The translations under genes and the position numbers were made by a program. A stretch of 10,844 nucleotides of DNA from Promethearchaeota archaeon. Its GTDB lineage: Archaea; Asgardarchaeota; Lokiarchaeia; Sigynarchaeales; SOKP01. Positions 1 to 6,552 of the stretch are shown one piece after another; the stretch's first letter is position 1; each line of letters starts with the position of its first letter. Under the pieces are notes generated by a model. That model did no database searches. It was not told where the DNA came from and worked only from the letters and a program-made list of their open reading frames with translations. The stretch lies in contig JAHLWJ010000144.1 of assembly GCA_019057975.1 (NCBI GenBank), positions 1 through 10,844 of the forward strand, given 5' to 3'.

Positions 1-275
1 ATCTAATAATAGGTATTTTTTTGGAGTAATATCCATAGTATATTATTAATTTGTTGAGTATAAATAAAAAGAGTTGATTGATATTTAATTTATTTTCAAT
101 TGTGCTACAACAAGGATTTCAGTTACAGAGAAAATTTTCAATCGAAAGTTTGACGTTTTCCTGCTAGGGATGACACGAATGATTTTAATCTTTTTAGTAA
201 TTATAATTTTAAATGTAATGTAAAAAACAAAAGAAATAGAAAAAAAGAAGAAATATCTAATTTACATTCAATTAC

Positions 276-407
276 TCATTTTACTGCTTCAAAATAGATA
301 TACCATTGCTCATCATCATCAATGAATTCTGTTCCTAAATGTTTATGCTTGGTTTTAGCTAAATCGCGCGGAACAGATTCACTAGTGGTTTTATAGTTCT
401 TATTTAT
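276..407 (-). pseudogene. Orphan C-terminal protein fragment, start missing
   Basis: A minus-strand frame of 43 residues runs between stops at 408-410 and 276-278 and contains no ATG, GTG or TTG start. Its composition is unlike the surrounding low-complexity DNA: it carries a segment VPRDLAKTKHKHLGTEF followed by an acidic and aromatic tail IDDDEQWYIYFEAVK and then the stop. The mixed polar and aromatic content and the locally higher G+C (GCGCGG at about 366-371) suggest the preserved end of a former gene whose 5' part has been lost. I do not recognise the family. It could also be a chance open frame, but the composition argues against that. Confidence 0.4.
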
Positions 408-423
408 TCAATAATTATAATTG

Positions 424-437
424 ATATATTTATATAT
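424..437 (+). promoter_or_regulatory. TATA box of the first vapBC operon
   Basis: An ATATAT-TT-ATATAT element is centred about 28 bases upstream of the vapB ATG at 459. That is the distance expected if transcription starts at or next to the start codon, giving a leaderless mRNA; no GGAGG-type site precedes this ATG. The element is itself a perfect palindrome, so it could double as the antitoxin's operator, though in such AT-rich DNA this may be chance. Confidence 0.5.
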
Positions 438-458
438 TTTTATAACTTCTATAATATT

Positions 459-782
459 ATGACTATTAAAACAACTGTAGCTATTGATAGTGATCTACGA
501 AAAATAATTAAGAAACTAGCAGCATGGTTAGACATATCCCAAGGCGAAGTGATTAAACGAGCTATCGCGGAATTTGAAAAATCGGTTATTAATAAAAACG
601 TTTATCCAAATACAAGCAAGGAAAAATTCAAAAAGGAAATTGATACAATCCTTCAAGCAGCAACGGATGCAGTTTGGGAAGATGATATAAAAACTCGAGA
701 AATTCAAGAAAAATTAAAAAAAGGACCTAGTACTATTGATGAAGTTATTCTAAACAATTGGGATTCCGGGTTAGAAATATGA
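459..782 (+). CDS. vapB: VapB-like antitoxin, ribbon-helix-helix
   Basis: This 107-residue protein is the likely antitoxin of the pair. Residues 3-43 fit a ribbon-helix-helix (CopG/Arc type) DNA-binding fold: a short strand TIKTTVAI, then helix DSDLRKIIKKLAAWL, a turn DIS, and a second helix QGEVIKRAIAEFEKS. The remaining charged C-terminal part (about 50-107), rich in Lys and Glu, is where such antitoxins usually wrap around and block the toxin. The stop overlaps the start of the PIN-domain gene by four bases (ATGA), so the two are translationally coupled. It has no ribosome-binding site and a TATA box about 28 bases upstream, suggesting a leaderless transcript. In the family the RHH dimer represses its own promoter; that is inferred here. 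Confidence 0.75.
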   Translation: MTIKTTVAIDSDLRKIIKKLAAWLDISQGEVIKRAIAEFEKSVINKNVYPNTSKEKFKKEIDTILQAATDAVWEDDIKTREIQEKLKKGPSTIDEVILNNWDSGLEI

Positions 783-1222
783 GCAAAAAAAGAATCGGGG
801 CGCACGAGCAAATATTAGAAAAGATCGCAATTGATTCTAATGTCTTCCGTAATCTAAATTTTATTAATTATCTAAGGATAAATAAAGCGGAAATCCAAGT
901 ATATATTCCTTCCATAGTGAGTTTTGAAATTGGTTATTATTTTCTCACTAAAGGTATTGCTTGGGAAGATTTTCTCAAAGAAATACAAAAATTTAATGGT
1001 ATTTTTCTCGAATGGGACTCAGTCGTTCTTTTAGAAGTTCTAAAAAACGCTCTAAATAATAAAGAAACTCTCCCTTTTCGCCACCATTTTCGAGATTTTA
1101 TGATTGGTACTCAATGTGAAAATACAGGCTTTGATTTAGTATCTTACAATAAAAACCACTTTTTATGGATTAAACGCATTTCAATCCAAACACCAGAAGA
1201 ATTCGTTTTAAAAAGGATCTAA
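779..1222 (+). CDS. vapC: VapC-like PIN-domain toxin
   Basis: This 147-residue protein has the layout of a PIN-domain ribonuclease, the VapC toxin class that cleaves tRNA or rRNA. Acidic active-site candidates are D19 in the first strand (IAIDSNVF), E50 in IPSIVSFEIGYY, and D106 in HFRDFMIGTQCENTG. The place of the usual fourth acidic residue, in the segment SYNKNHF near 123-128, holds asparagine, so the metal site may be weakened. I chose the ATG at 779 because it overlaps the vapB stop by four bases; an upstream in-frame codon at 758 would overlap vapB further and has nothing to recommend it. Its pairing with the RHH gene makes VapBC the best reading. The toxin target cannot be told from sequence. 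Confidence 0.75.
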   Translation: MSKKRIGAHEQILEKIAIDSNVFRNLNFINYLRINKAEIQVYIPSIVSFEIGYYFLTKGIAWEDFLKEIQKFNGIFLEWDSVVLLEVLKNALNNKETLPFRHHFRDFMIGTQCENTGFDLVSYNKNHFLWIKRISIQTPEEFVLKRI

Positions 1223-1269
1223 ATTTAACCAATTTATTAAATAGTACAAGAGTAGCTGGAGTGTGATTA

Positions 1270-1500
1270 ATGAAATCTTTACTTAGTCAATATTTATTGA
1301 CTAAAGAACGTATAATTAAAAAGGAGAAAACTGAAGGAGTAATATATTTCTTCACTCTTAAACAATTAAAACTTATTTTAAGTCAGGCTCCATTTTATTT
1401 TTATCGAAAAGGATATTTAGATAAAAAGTTAATAGAAATGAATTGGGGATGTTATATTTTTCAAAAAAGAAAGGAATTTTTAAATTTAAGTTTTTATTAA
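1270..1500 (+). CDS. Possible small basic protein downstream of vapBC
   Basis: A 76-residue frame starts 47 bases after the vapC stop. In its favour is a GGAG ribosome-binding site at 1258-1261, eight bases before the ATG, and its position in line with the vapBC operon. The product is basic and rich in Lys, Leu, Phe and Tyr (for example the segment QAPFYFYRKGYLDKKLIE), with no transmembrane segment or motif I recognise. It could be a real small gene, the remnant of a longer one, or a chance frame with a fortuitous ribosome-binding site. It faces the minus-strand membrane gene beyond. Confidence 0.35.
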   Translation: MKSLLSQYLLTKERIIKKEKTEGVIYFFTLKQLKLILSQAPFYFYRKGYLDKKLIEMNWGCYIFQKRKEFLNLSFY

Positions 1501-1532
1501 ATCTGTTTTTTTTATTAATTCATCTGTAGAAT

Positions 1533-1592
1533 ATATGGTTATTTTGGTTTGGCCTTGTTTTAACTTTTTATCATTTGACCAGATAACCATAT
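1533..1592. repeat. Inverted repeat between convergent genes
   Basis: A perfect 10-base inverted repeat, ATATGGTTAT at 1533-1542 and ATAACCATAT at 1583-1592, can be extended inward by TGGT (1545-1548) pairing with ACCA (1578-1581) after a small internal loop. It would form a long hairpin with a loop of about 29 bases. It lies between a plus-strand frame ending at 1500 and a minus-strand gene ending at 1647, where a hairpin could separate or terminate convergent transcripts. Function is not shown. Confidence 0.45.
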
Positions 1593-1646
1593 TTCAATGC
1601 TCAAGGGGAATCCCCCAATTTATTCTTCATTTTTTTCAATTCATTT

Positions 1647-2174
1647 TTAAAAAGCTTCATGACATTCTTCCATGATAGCGCACGTTGGACAGACTTTATA
1701 TCTCACATAAGCAAGCATTACTGCCAATACTACTATAAAGCCAATTAAAGATACTAAAGCGTAAACAGAGAAATTCAAAAAGAATGAAATAACGATTAAG
1801 ATAATAGGTAAGAACCATGCTATGAAAAAATTGATACCCCATTTTTTTCCGCATTCTACATGCTTCTGTAAGCATGTTTCTACCCATCGTTCTTTAGGCA
1901 GCAGGTTCTCGATAGTCTTCCCTGTTGTACTATCTACAGTAGTTTCCTTAGTTTTATAATAACAGTGTTGACAATGCACTACTGGCATGACCAAAAAGTA
2001 CCATGAAATAGCATATATAAAATAAATGATAGCAACCCATAAATTAAGAAAATATAACCCTATTGTACCAAAAGCTATTAGACCTATAATAAACAATATA
2101 TTTAGAAGATTATAGTAGGGACATCTTGGGAATATTCCTAAGAAAGAAAGCTTAGACTGCTTTTCCTCTGCCAT
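1647..2174 (-). CDS. Four-helix membrane protein with paired cysteines
   Basis: A 175-residue integral membrane protein of unrecognised family. Hydrophobic helices lie at about 23-41, 43-65, 114-133 and 138-157. Between helices 2 and 3 is a polar loop containing C68-x2-C71 (HCQHC), C101 and C108. The tail after helix 4 carries C162-x2-C165 (VCPTC) and C171. Both termini and the loop should lie on the same side of the membrane, so the two CxxC pairs could together bind a metal such as zinc, or act as a redox pair; this is inference. I used the ATG at 2174; a TTG two codons earlier is also in frame. It lies 153 bases from the neighbouring gene and is probably transcribed separately. Confidence 0.65.
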   Translation of the reverse strand: MAEEKQSKLSFLGIFPRCPYYNLLNILFIIGLIAFGTIGLYFLNLWVAIIYFIYAISWYFLVMPVVHCQHCYYKTKETTVDSTTGKTIENLLPKERWVETCLQKHVECGKKWGINFFIAWFLPIILIVISFFLNFSVYALVSLIGFIVVLAVMLAYVRYKVCPTCAIMEECHEAF

Positions 2175-2294
2175 ATTCAATCACTATAATATTAAATTTA
2201 GCTGGTTATTTAATTTTTTACTTAAGAATTAATTATTCTGGCATAAAATAATTTTAGTTTTACTAGAGATAAATCATTTTATTCTAAGTAATTA

Positions 2295-2311
2295 GAAGAA
2301 AAATAAAAAAA
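2295..2311 (-). terminator. T-rich tract after the DUF4386-like gene
   Basis: Read on the minus strand, a run of T-rich sequence (CATTTTTTTATTTTTCTTC) begins about 17 bases after the stop of the gene at 2328-2981. Archaeal transcription commonly ends at such oligo-T tracts without a hairpin. It is the likely 3' end of the redox cluster transcript, but T runs are common in this DNA. Confidence 0.4.
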
Positions 2312-2327
2312 TGAATTGATTTACATA

Positions 2328-2981
2328 TCATGCGAAAAAAATTAGCCATACTCCGATGAGTACTTCAAATATTAGAGCCATCAGACCCCCAATAGTTTCA
2401 AAAATAACTTTTTTGTGTTTTACATAAAATATCCCATTACCGAAGCCCGTTAAAATGCTAGCAGCAATTCCTAACCATCCAATAAAGATAACTACCCCTC
2501 CATAAGTAACTAATGCGATTGAAAATGCAAGTGTACCAATGGACCAAAAGATTATTGCTAAGGCGAATCTAGAGCTTTTTATTTTGGTAATATTACGAGC
2601 TAAATCACTCATCGAAATTTTTTCAGTACCACTATAACCTGAGTATTTTCTTGCCATGTCGAGGAGGCCCCAGTAGTTTTTATCATTATAGATTAGGATC
2701 AAACCTTCTCCTATTCGAAAGATGGTCCAAATAATTCCAATTATTATGTAATCTGGACTAAAAGCAATAAGCAACAGTATCGCAAGCGTGATTACACATA
2801 AATTATGAATTAAAGCTAAAACGATGCTTGTTTGAAATTTTTTTGGATCATTGTTAATCTGTAGCAAATAAGCGTCTGAGTCATCTATTTCTACTTTATA
2901 CCCTAATACCGGTAGCAATATCAAATATAGAAACAAAATAAATAGAAAGAGAAAACCAGATAACCACATTTCGAAACTCAT
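2328..2981 (-). CDS. DUF4386-like multi-pass membrane protein
   Basis: A 217-residue membrane protein with about six hydrophobic helices (roughly 6-26, 50-73, 78-96, 137-158, 160-180 and 195-216). The arrangement resembles the DUF4386 family: a helix ending in a Pro-Asp, then IIWTIFRIGEGLILI with its conserved Arg-x-x-Glu, then a polar stretch before a second helix bundle. The function of this family is unknown. The start is supported by a GAGGG ribosome-binding site at 2988-2992, six bases upstream, and by a TATAAATA box at 3026-3033. It follows quinone oxidoreductase B by 86 bases in the same direction, so it can be made both from the cluster transcript and from its own promoter. The family assignment rests on recall of the pattern and is moderate. 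Confidence 0.65.
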   Translation of the reverse strand: MSFEMWLSGFLFLFILFLYLILLPVLGYKVEIDDSDAYLLQINNDPKKFQTSIVLALIHNLCVITLAILLLIAFSPDYIIIGIIWTIFRIGEGLILIYNDKNYWGLLDMARKYSGYSGTEKISMSDLARNITKIKSSRFALAIIFWSIGTLAFSIALVTYGGVVIFIGWLGIAASILTGFGNGIFYVKHKKVIFETIGGLMALIFEVLIGVWLIFFA

Positions 2982-3025
2982 ATTAAACCCTCTAATTTTT
3001 TCATCATTTTTTTTTACCTTTTTTT

Positions 3026-3033
3026 TATTTATA
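3026..3033 (-). promoter_or_regulatory. TATA box for the DUF4386-like gene
   Basis: On the minus strand the sequence reads TATAAATA, a strong archaeal TATA element, about 45 bases upstream of the ATG at 2981. Transcription would start about 25 bases downstream, leaving a leader of about 20 bases that contains the GAGGG ribosome-binding site. This suggests an internal promoter within the minus-strand cluster. Confidence 0.5.
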
Positions 3034-3067
3034 AGTTAAAAGTATATTTTTTTATGTAAGTTCTGTT

Positions 3068-4057
3068 CTAATTAGAAACAGTTATTACTACATTTCCTGT
3101 TTTTTCTCCTTTTTCAACATATTCATGAGCCTCGGCCGTTTGTTCCAACGGATAGCGTCTATCTATGACAGATTTTAGCTTTCCCTCCTCACTAAGCTCT
3201 TTGAGAAAATTTAATTGTTCAATCCTTTCTTTTGTTTTGTCCATATTCCCGCTTATATATTTTATATCGCTTTTTTTTGCGGCCCGTTTCTCTCGATTAA
3301 TCAATGACATCTTTGGGTTAGCTATAAGATAAATACCGTTTTTATTTAGCGAACCTGCAAAACTTGAAAATAAACTCTTGCCTATGACATCAAATATAAT
3401 ATCATATGTCTCACCGCTTTTGGTAAAATCCTCTTTAGTGTAATCAATTACTTTATCAGCTCCTATAGATTTCATCATTTCTAAACTCTTAGGATTGCCT
3501 ACTCCGGTTACTTCTGCTCCATAGTGCTTGGCGAGCTGAATTGCAAAAGAACCTATACTTCCAGAAGCTCCCCTGATAAGAATTGTTTGTCCTTTCTGGA
3601 TATCTGCTTCTCTAAGAAAATGTATTGCTTCAAGTCCCCCAGTAGGAACAGAGGCAGCTTCATCATAGGTTATATTATCCGGTTTTATTACCATTGTCCC
3701 ATCTTCAGGCAGGCACACATACTCCGCATAAGCACCAAAATGAAACCCAGTAGAAGCAAAAACTGGGTCACCCTTCTTAAATAGTGTTACTTCATCACCC
3801 ACCGCTTCAATTTCCCCGGCTAACTCCTGTCCTAGTATAGAGTATTTTTTCCTTGGTCCTCTGAAACCAATTACTGGGCGCATGAGGAACTTTAACAAGC
3901 TAGGAAATTGGAGCCTTCGCAATTCACAATCTCCCATTGTAACTGTTGCTGCATGTATTTTTATTTGAACTTCACTGTCCTTCGGAATAGGTTTATCTAC
4001 CTCTTGTAACTGAAGAACCTCTGGAGGTCCATATTTTGTGCATACAATCGCTTTCAT
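3068..4057 (-). CDS. Quinone oxidoreductase-like MDR enzyme (copy B)
   Basis: A 329-residue member of the medium-chain dehydrogenase/reductase superfamily, zinc-free quinone oxidoreductase (QOR) type, expected to use NAD(P)H to reduce quinones or activated double bonds in the cytoplasm. A GroES-like N-terminal domain (about 25-135, with ILGQELAGEIEAVG and KKGDPVF) is followed by a Rossmann domain whose dinucleotide loop is GASGSIG at 163-169. The cysteine set of the structural zinc in classical alcohol dehydrogenases is absent. A GAGG ribosome-binding site lies at 4065-4068, seven bases before the ATG. It is a close paralogue of the gene at 4446-5375 and lies 18 bases after the DUF6326-like gene, so it is probably the fourth gene of an operon. 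Between about 245 and 285 it carries a basic insert (REKRAAKKSD) missing in the paralogue. Substrate unknown. Confidence 0.9.
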   Translation of the reverse strand: MKAIVCTKYGPPEVLQLQEVDKPIPKDSEVQIKIHAATVTMGDCELRRLQFPSLLKFLMRPVIGFRGPRKKYSILGQELAGEIEAVGDEVTLFKKGDPVFASTGFHFGAYAEYVCLPEDGTMVIKPDNITYDEAASVPTGGLEAIHFLREADIQKGQTILIRGASGSIGSFAIQLAKHYGAEVTGVGNPKSLEMMKSIGADKVIDYTKEDFTKSGETYDIIFDVIGKSLFSSFAGSLNKNGIYLIANPKMSLINREKRAAKKSDIKYISGNMDKTKERIEQLNFLKELSEEGKLKSVIDRRYPLEQTAEAHEYVEKGEKTGNVVITVSN

Positions 4058-4075
4058 AATTAATCCTCTAAGTTA

Positions 4076-4438
4076 TTACAACCGAGTCCAAGCATACAAA
4101 ACAATCAGTATATTAAACCCAATACTTATAATGAGTAAAAATTTATCATAAGCCTTATACCCTTTCAACCCTAAGAGATTAAAAAGAGAGAAGACTATGG
4201 CTACGATTATGTTTATCCAGCTATTTATGGGAAAATCCAATATTAGAGACAGGACAACCATAACAATTGGAATGAGCATGATTATTGTCATTCCAAAGTA
4301 TACGTTCTGAGACGCTGGTTTACCTTCTATTTCTCCTGGTGTAAAATCCCCAGCAAATATTCGCATCACATCACCTAAAAGAAAAGTTAGCATAGTAGCT
4401 ACCCATATAAATGAAAGTATTATATTCACATCGTCCAT
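4076..4438 (-). CDS. DUF6326-like small membrane protein
   Basis: A 120-residue protein with four hydrophobic helices at about 5-26, 47-68, 72-93 and 99-117. The pattern fits DUF6326-type proteins: an early Gly-Asp in the first helix (TFLLGDVMRIFAGDF), a second helix rich in Met, Ile and Pro (IIMLIPIVMVVLSLIL), and an Asn-containing third helix (NSWINIIVAIVFSL). The family's function is unknown. Its GGAG ribosome-binding site overlaps the stop codon of the upstream quinone oxidoreductase (4449-4452), and only seven bases separate the genes, implying coupled translation. It is sandwiched between the two quinone oxidoreductase paralogues, so it may belong with them as a membrane partner; that is inference. 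Confidence 0.7.
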   Translation of the reverse strand: MDDVNIILSFIWVATMLTFLLGDVMRIFAGDFTPGEIEGKPASQNVYFGMTIIMLIPIVMVVLSLILDFPINSWINIIVAIVFSLFNLLGLKGYKAYDKFLLIISIGFNILIVLYAWTRL

Positions 4439-4445
4439 AATTCAA

Positions 4446-5375
4446 TCACTCCGTGATAGTTATTACTACATTTCCCTTTTTGTGCCCTTTATCAACGTAG
4501 GTATGAGCCTCGACCATTTGTTCCAAGGGATAGGTCCTATCTATGACCGATTTTAGCTTTCCCTCCTCAATAAGCTCTTTGAAGAAAATTAAGGTTTCAT
4601 TCGTTTCCTTATAATATCCCTTTTTAACTGATACGAATTTCCCGTTCGGAGCTAATGCCTTCTTACACTGTGAAGGCGTGCTTTTTCCAACAGCATCAAA
4701 AACGAGATCATAAAGCTCTCCACTTTCTGCAAAATCTTCTTTTGTATAATCAATTATTTTATCAGCTCCCAGAGATTTCACCATATCTAAATTCGTGGTA
4801 CTGCAAACTCCCGTAACTTCTGCCCCAAAGTACTTGGCAAGCTGTACAGCAAAAGTACCATTACTTCCAGAAGCACCGTAGATAAGCACTTTTTGTCCCT
4901 TCTGGATATTTCCTTTTTTAAGAAAATGCAATGATGTAGATGCTCCAGTAGGAACGGCGGTGGCCTCCTCATAAGTCATATTAGCTGGTTTTACTGCCAC
5001 CATCCCTGCCCTCCATTCTTCAGGTAGACAAACGTACTCAGCATAAGCACCATTCTTCAACCCGGTGGTAGATCCATAAACTTGATCACCTTTCTTAAAT
5101 TTTTTTACGTCTTTGCCGACTGATTCAATTTCCCCGGCTAGCTCATACCCTATTATAGGCTTTTTTGGCTTTCTGATACCATTCATCATTCTCAACATGA
5201 AAGTAAAAAATTTAGAATCTGGGTGTATACCACTTCGAATTAACTTGGCCGCTGCATTTACCGTTGTCGCATATACTTTTACCAGTATTTCATTATCTTT
5301 AGGAGTAGGTTTTTCTACTTCTTTTAATTCAAAAACATCCGGTCCTCCATATCTTGTATATACCATTGCTTTCAT
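4446..5375 (-). CDS. Quinone oxidoreductase-like MDR enzyme (copy A)
   Basis: A 309-residue zinc-free medium-chain dehydrogenase/reductase of the quinone oxidoreductase group. The GroES-like domain includes [14 protein letters not shown] (74-87) and KKGDQVYGS; the Rossmann loop is GASGSNG at 167-173, followed by [16 protein letters not shown]. It shares long identical stretches with copy B, including [21 protein letters not shown] and GNVVITI, so the two arose by duplication. The start has the best ribosome-binding site in the window, AAGGAGG at 5383-5389, seven bases from the ATG. It lies 42 bases after the EFR1 gene and 7 bases before the DUF6326-like gene. The EFR1 neighbour suggests a flavin or Fe-S electron-transfer context, but the natural substrate is not visible. 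Confidence 0.9.
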   Translation of the reverse strand: MKAMVYTRYGGPDVFELKEVEKPTPKDNEILVKVYATTVNAAAKLIRSGIHPDSKFFTFMLRMMNGIRKPKKPIIGYELAGEIESVGKDVKKFKKGDQVYGSTTGLKNGAYAEYVCLPEEWRAGMVAVKPANMTYEEATAVPTGASTSLHFLKKGNIQKGQKVLIYGASGSNGTFAVQLAKYFGAEVTGVCSTTNLDMVKSLGADKIIDYTKEDFAESGELYDLVFDAVGKSTPSQCKKALAPNGKFVSVKKGYYKETNETLIFFKELIEEGKLKSVIDRTYPLEQMVEAHTYVDKGHKKGNVVITITE

Positions 5376-5417
5376 AAATATTCCTCCTTATTTGATATTT
5401 TTTTATTTATATTTACA

Positions 5418-6233
5418 CTATAATTTGGTTTTTTGATTAATTAATTCCTTCAGTTTTATATACGGATGATTGTATCTATCCCTACCCTTTGTATATTCAC
5501 CCCATTGAATAGCTTTTTGGGGACAATAATGGAGACACGATGTGCACATTTGACATTTATGTTGCCACTCAGGTTTTTCATTCACGAGCTTTATATTATC
5601 AACGGGACAGATTTTTTGACAGATTCCACAACCATCACAATTTTCATCTGTATAGTACTTTTCATCCATAGTATTTACTTCTTTAATAAAAGAGAAATAT
5701 GAATTCTTCATTGGGTAAATAGAGCCTTCCTTTACCTTACCTTTCTGATTATTACGAATTATTTCAGCAATTTTTTCTAATTTCAATTCAGCGTTCTTTA
5801 TTCTCTTTTCCATTTTTTCTTTAGTAGAAGGAACAGGATTGATTCGTTTTGATCCCCATATGTTATTTGAAAAAATTCTTAAGTTGTATGCCGCATCAAG
5901 TTCTTTGTTTTTTGGTTTCAATAACTCAATCAGCAGCGGTGCTACATACTGCCTGGAAAAACCGCCCATAGTAGCAACAGCAAATATATATTTTGTATTA
6001 CTTAAATCTATCTTCTCAATAAAATCATAGACAATTTTAGGTAGAGCCCAAGAGTACACTGGAAAAACGAAGCCAACTTTTTCTGATGTGGCGTTTATAG
6101 AATCTTGGTTTATAACACCCGCAATCGGTATAAGTTCACATTCATTAAGCTTTTCTTTAAGACATTTGGCCATATGTAATGAGTTTCCTGTGCCTGAAAA
6201 ATAATATATTGTTGTTTTGTTATTTTGTGTAAT
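5418..6233 (-). CDS. EFR1-type flavodoxin/ferredoxin, likely AUU start
   Basis: This cytoplasmic electron-transfer protein joins an N-terminal flavodoxin-like domain to a C-terminal ferredoxin. The FMN phosphate-binding loop FSGTGNS (12-18) and the segment GFVFPVYSWALPKIVYDF mark the EFR1 family. Two 4Fe-4S sites follow: C199, C202, C205, C209 (CDGCGICQKICP) and C227, C230, C233, C237 (CQMCTSCLHYCP). The first ATG, at 6173, would cut off the whole FMN loop. The frame stays open upstream to a stop at 6237-6239, and the only candidate start with a ribosome-binding site is an AUU at 6231-6233, giving 271 residues, normal for the family. It is the first gene of the redox cluster. If AUU does not initiate, the gene has lost its start and should be read as impaired. 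Confidence 0.85.
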   Translation of the reverse strand: MTQNNKTTIYYFSGTGNSLHMAKCLKEKLNECELIPIAGVINQDSINATSEKVGFVFPVYSWALPKIVYDFIEKIDLSNTKYIFAVATMGGFSRQYVAPLLIELLKPKNKELDAAYNLRIFSNNIWGSKRINPVPSTKEKMEKRIKNAELKLEKIAEIIRNNQKGKVKEGSIYPMKNSYFSFIKEVNTMDEKYYTDENCDGCGICQKICPVDNIKLVNEKPEWQHKCQMCTSCLHYCPQKAIQWGEYTKGRDRYNHPYIKLKELINQKTKL

Positions 6234-6240
6234 TTTTTAA

Positions 6241-6247
6241 CACCTTT
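6241..6247 (-). promoter_or_regulatory. Ribosome-binding site that decides the EFR1 start
   Basis: On the minus strand AAAGGTG matches the AGGTG part of the 16S-complementary sequence AGGAGGTGATC. It is followed by seven bases and then an in-frame AUU codon. The spacing is the same as for both quinone oxidoreductases of the cluster. No ATG, GTG or TTG lies in frame between the upstream stop and the FMN loop. Confidence 0.55.
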
Positions 6248-6301
6248 TTGAATAATTTTTACAAAAAATAATATTTTTTATTATTTTTACTTTTATCTTC
6301 T

Positions 6302-6309
6302 AATTTATA
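6302..6309 (-). promoter_or_regulatory. TATA box of the redox cluster
   Basis: On the minus strand the sequence reads TATAAATT, about 70 bases upstream of the AUU start of the EFR1 gene. Transcription would begin near 6278, leaving a leader of about 45 bases that contains the AAAGGTG ribosome-binding site. Other A/T-only stretches lie nearby, so the assignment is tentative. Confidence 0.35.
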
Positions 6310-6435
6310 ATAATTACTTTTGTTGATTTGATTACCATTATTAATCATTAACACTAAAAAGAAGAAAAAGCTCTAAAAATGACCCTTCTTTCCTTTTTTC
6401 GGGCTTGAATCACTAAATCATTTATTTATGGCAAA

Positions 6436-6552
6436 ATGCTTGAATCCATGGGTCTCATTGAAACACTCCGCAATCTCCCTAGAGTAGAGGAGGTCAAAAC
6501 TGAGATTGTTTTTGACCGAATAAAAAAAGATCATTCAATTATTATTCCTTAG
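6436..6552 (+). CDS. Possible 38-residue peptide or gene remnant
   Basis: A short frame from ATG to TAG encodes a charged, helix-prone peptide (segments LIETLRNLPRVEEVKTEIVF and DRIKKDHSIIIP). The composition is coding-like and stands out from the AT-rich flanks, and the frame remains open back to 6409. There is no ribosome-binding site before the ATG. It could be a small orphan gene, or more likely the surviving piece of a longer decayed gene. I do not recognise a family. Confidence 0.3.
   Translation: MLESMGLIETLRNLPRVEEVKTEIVFDRIKKDHSIIIP

Larger units (their letters stand above)
1..458. other. Intergenic, AT-rich accessory DNA
   Basis: No intact gene is visible in this stretch. It contains one convincing coding remnant on the minus strand (276-407, listed separately) and the promoter of the downstream antitoxin gene. 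The rest is AT-rich, with no tRNA-like, CRISPR-like or long repeated structure that I can see. A short hydrophobic plus-strand frame starting near 170 and a minus-strand open frame across about 85-240 look like chance readings of AT-rich sequence. Confidence 0.6.

Noticed and set aside
85..240. Minus-strand open frame of about 50 codons and a short hydrophobic plus-strand frame near 170
   Set aside because: Neither has a credible start or composition beyond that of AT-rich DNA read by chance.
1605..1616. GGGGAATCCCC as a hairpin or operator
   Set aside because: The centre is too short for an RNA hairpin loop, and there is no gene start nearby for an operator to control.
1696..1887. Minus-strand frame inside the cysteine-rich membrane gene
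   Set aside because: The longer frame has the coherent four-helix topology; this one is its shifted reading.
3524..3784. Plus-strand open frame within quinone oxidoreductase B
   Set aside because: It lies opposite a clear dehydrogenase domain, has no motif of its own and no ribosome-binding site.
4787..4972. Alternative minus-strand frame within quinone oxidoreductase A
   Set aside because: It is an out-of-frame reading of the Rossmann domain region.
5404..5411. TATAAATA on the minus strand as a promoter for oxidoreductase A
   Set aside because: Transcription from it would start within or after the gene's ribosome-binding site, so it would not yield the leader the gene evidently uses.
5113..6030. 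Three plus-strand frames (5113-5436, 5466-5702, 5839-6030) opposite the EFR1 and oxidoreductase A genes
   Set aside because: They are antisense shadows of genes with recognisable motifs.
6489..6494. GGAGGT as a ribosome-binding site
   Set aside because: No start codon at a workable distance opens a frame longer than a few codons; it falls on codons of the 6436-6552 frame.
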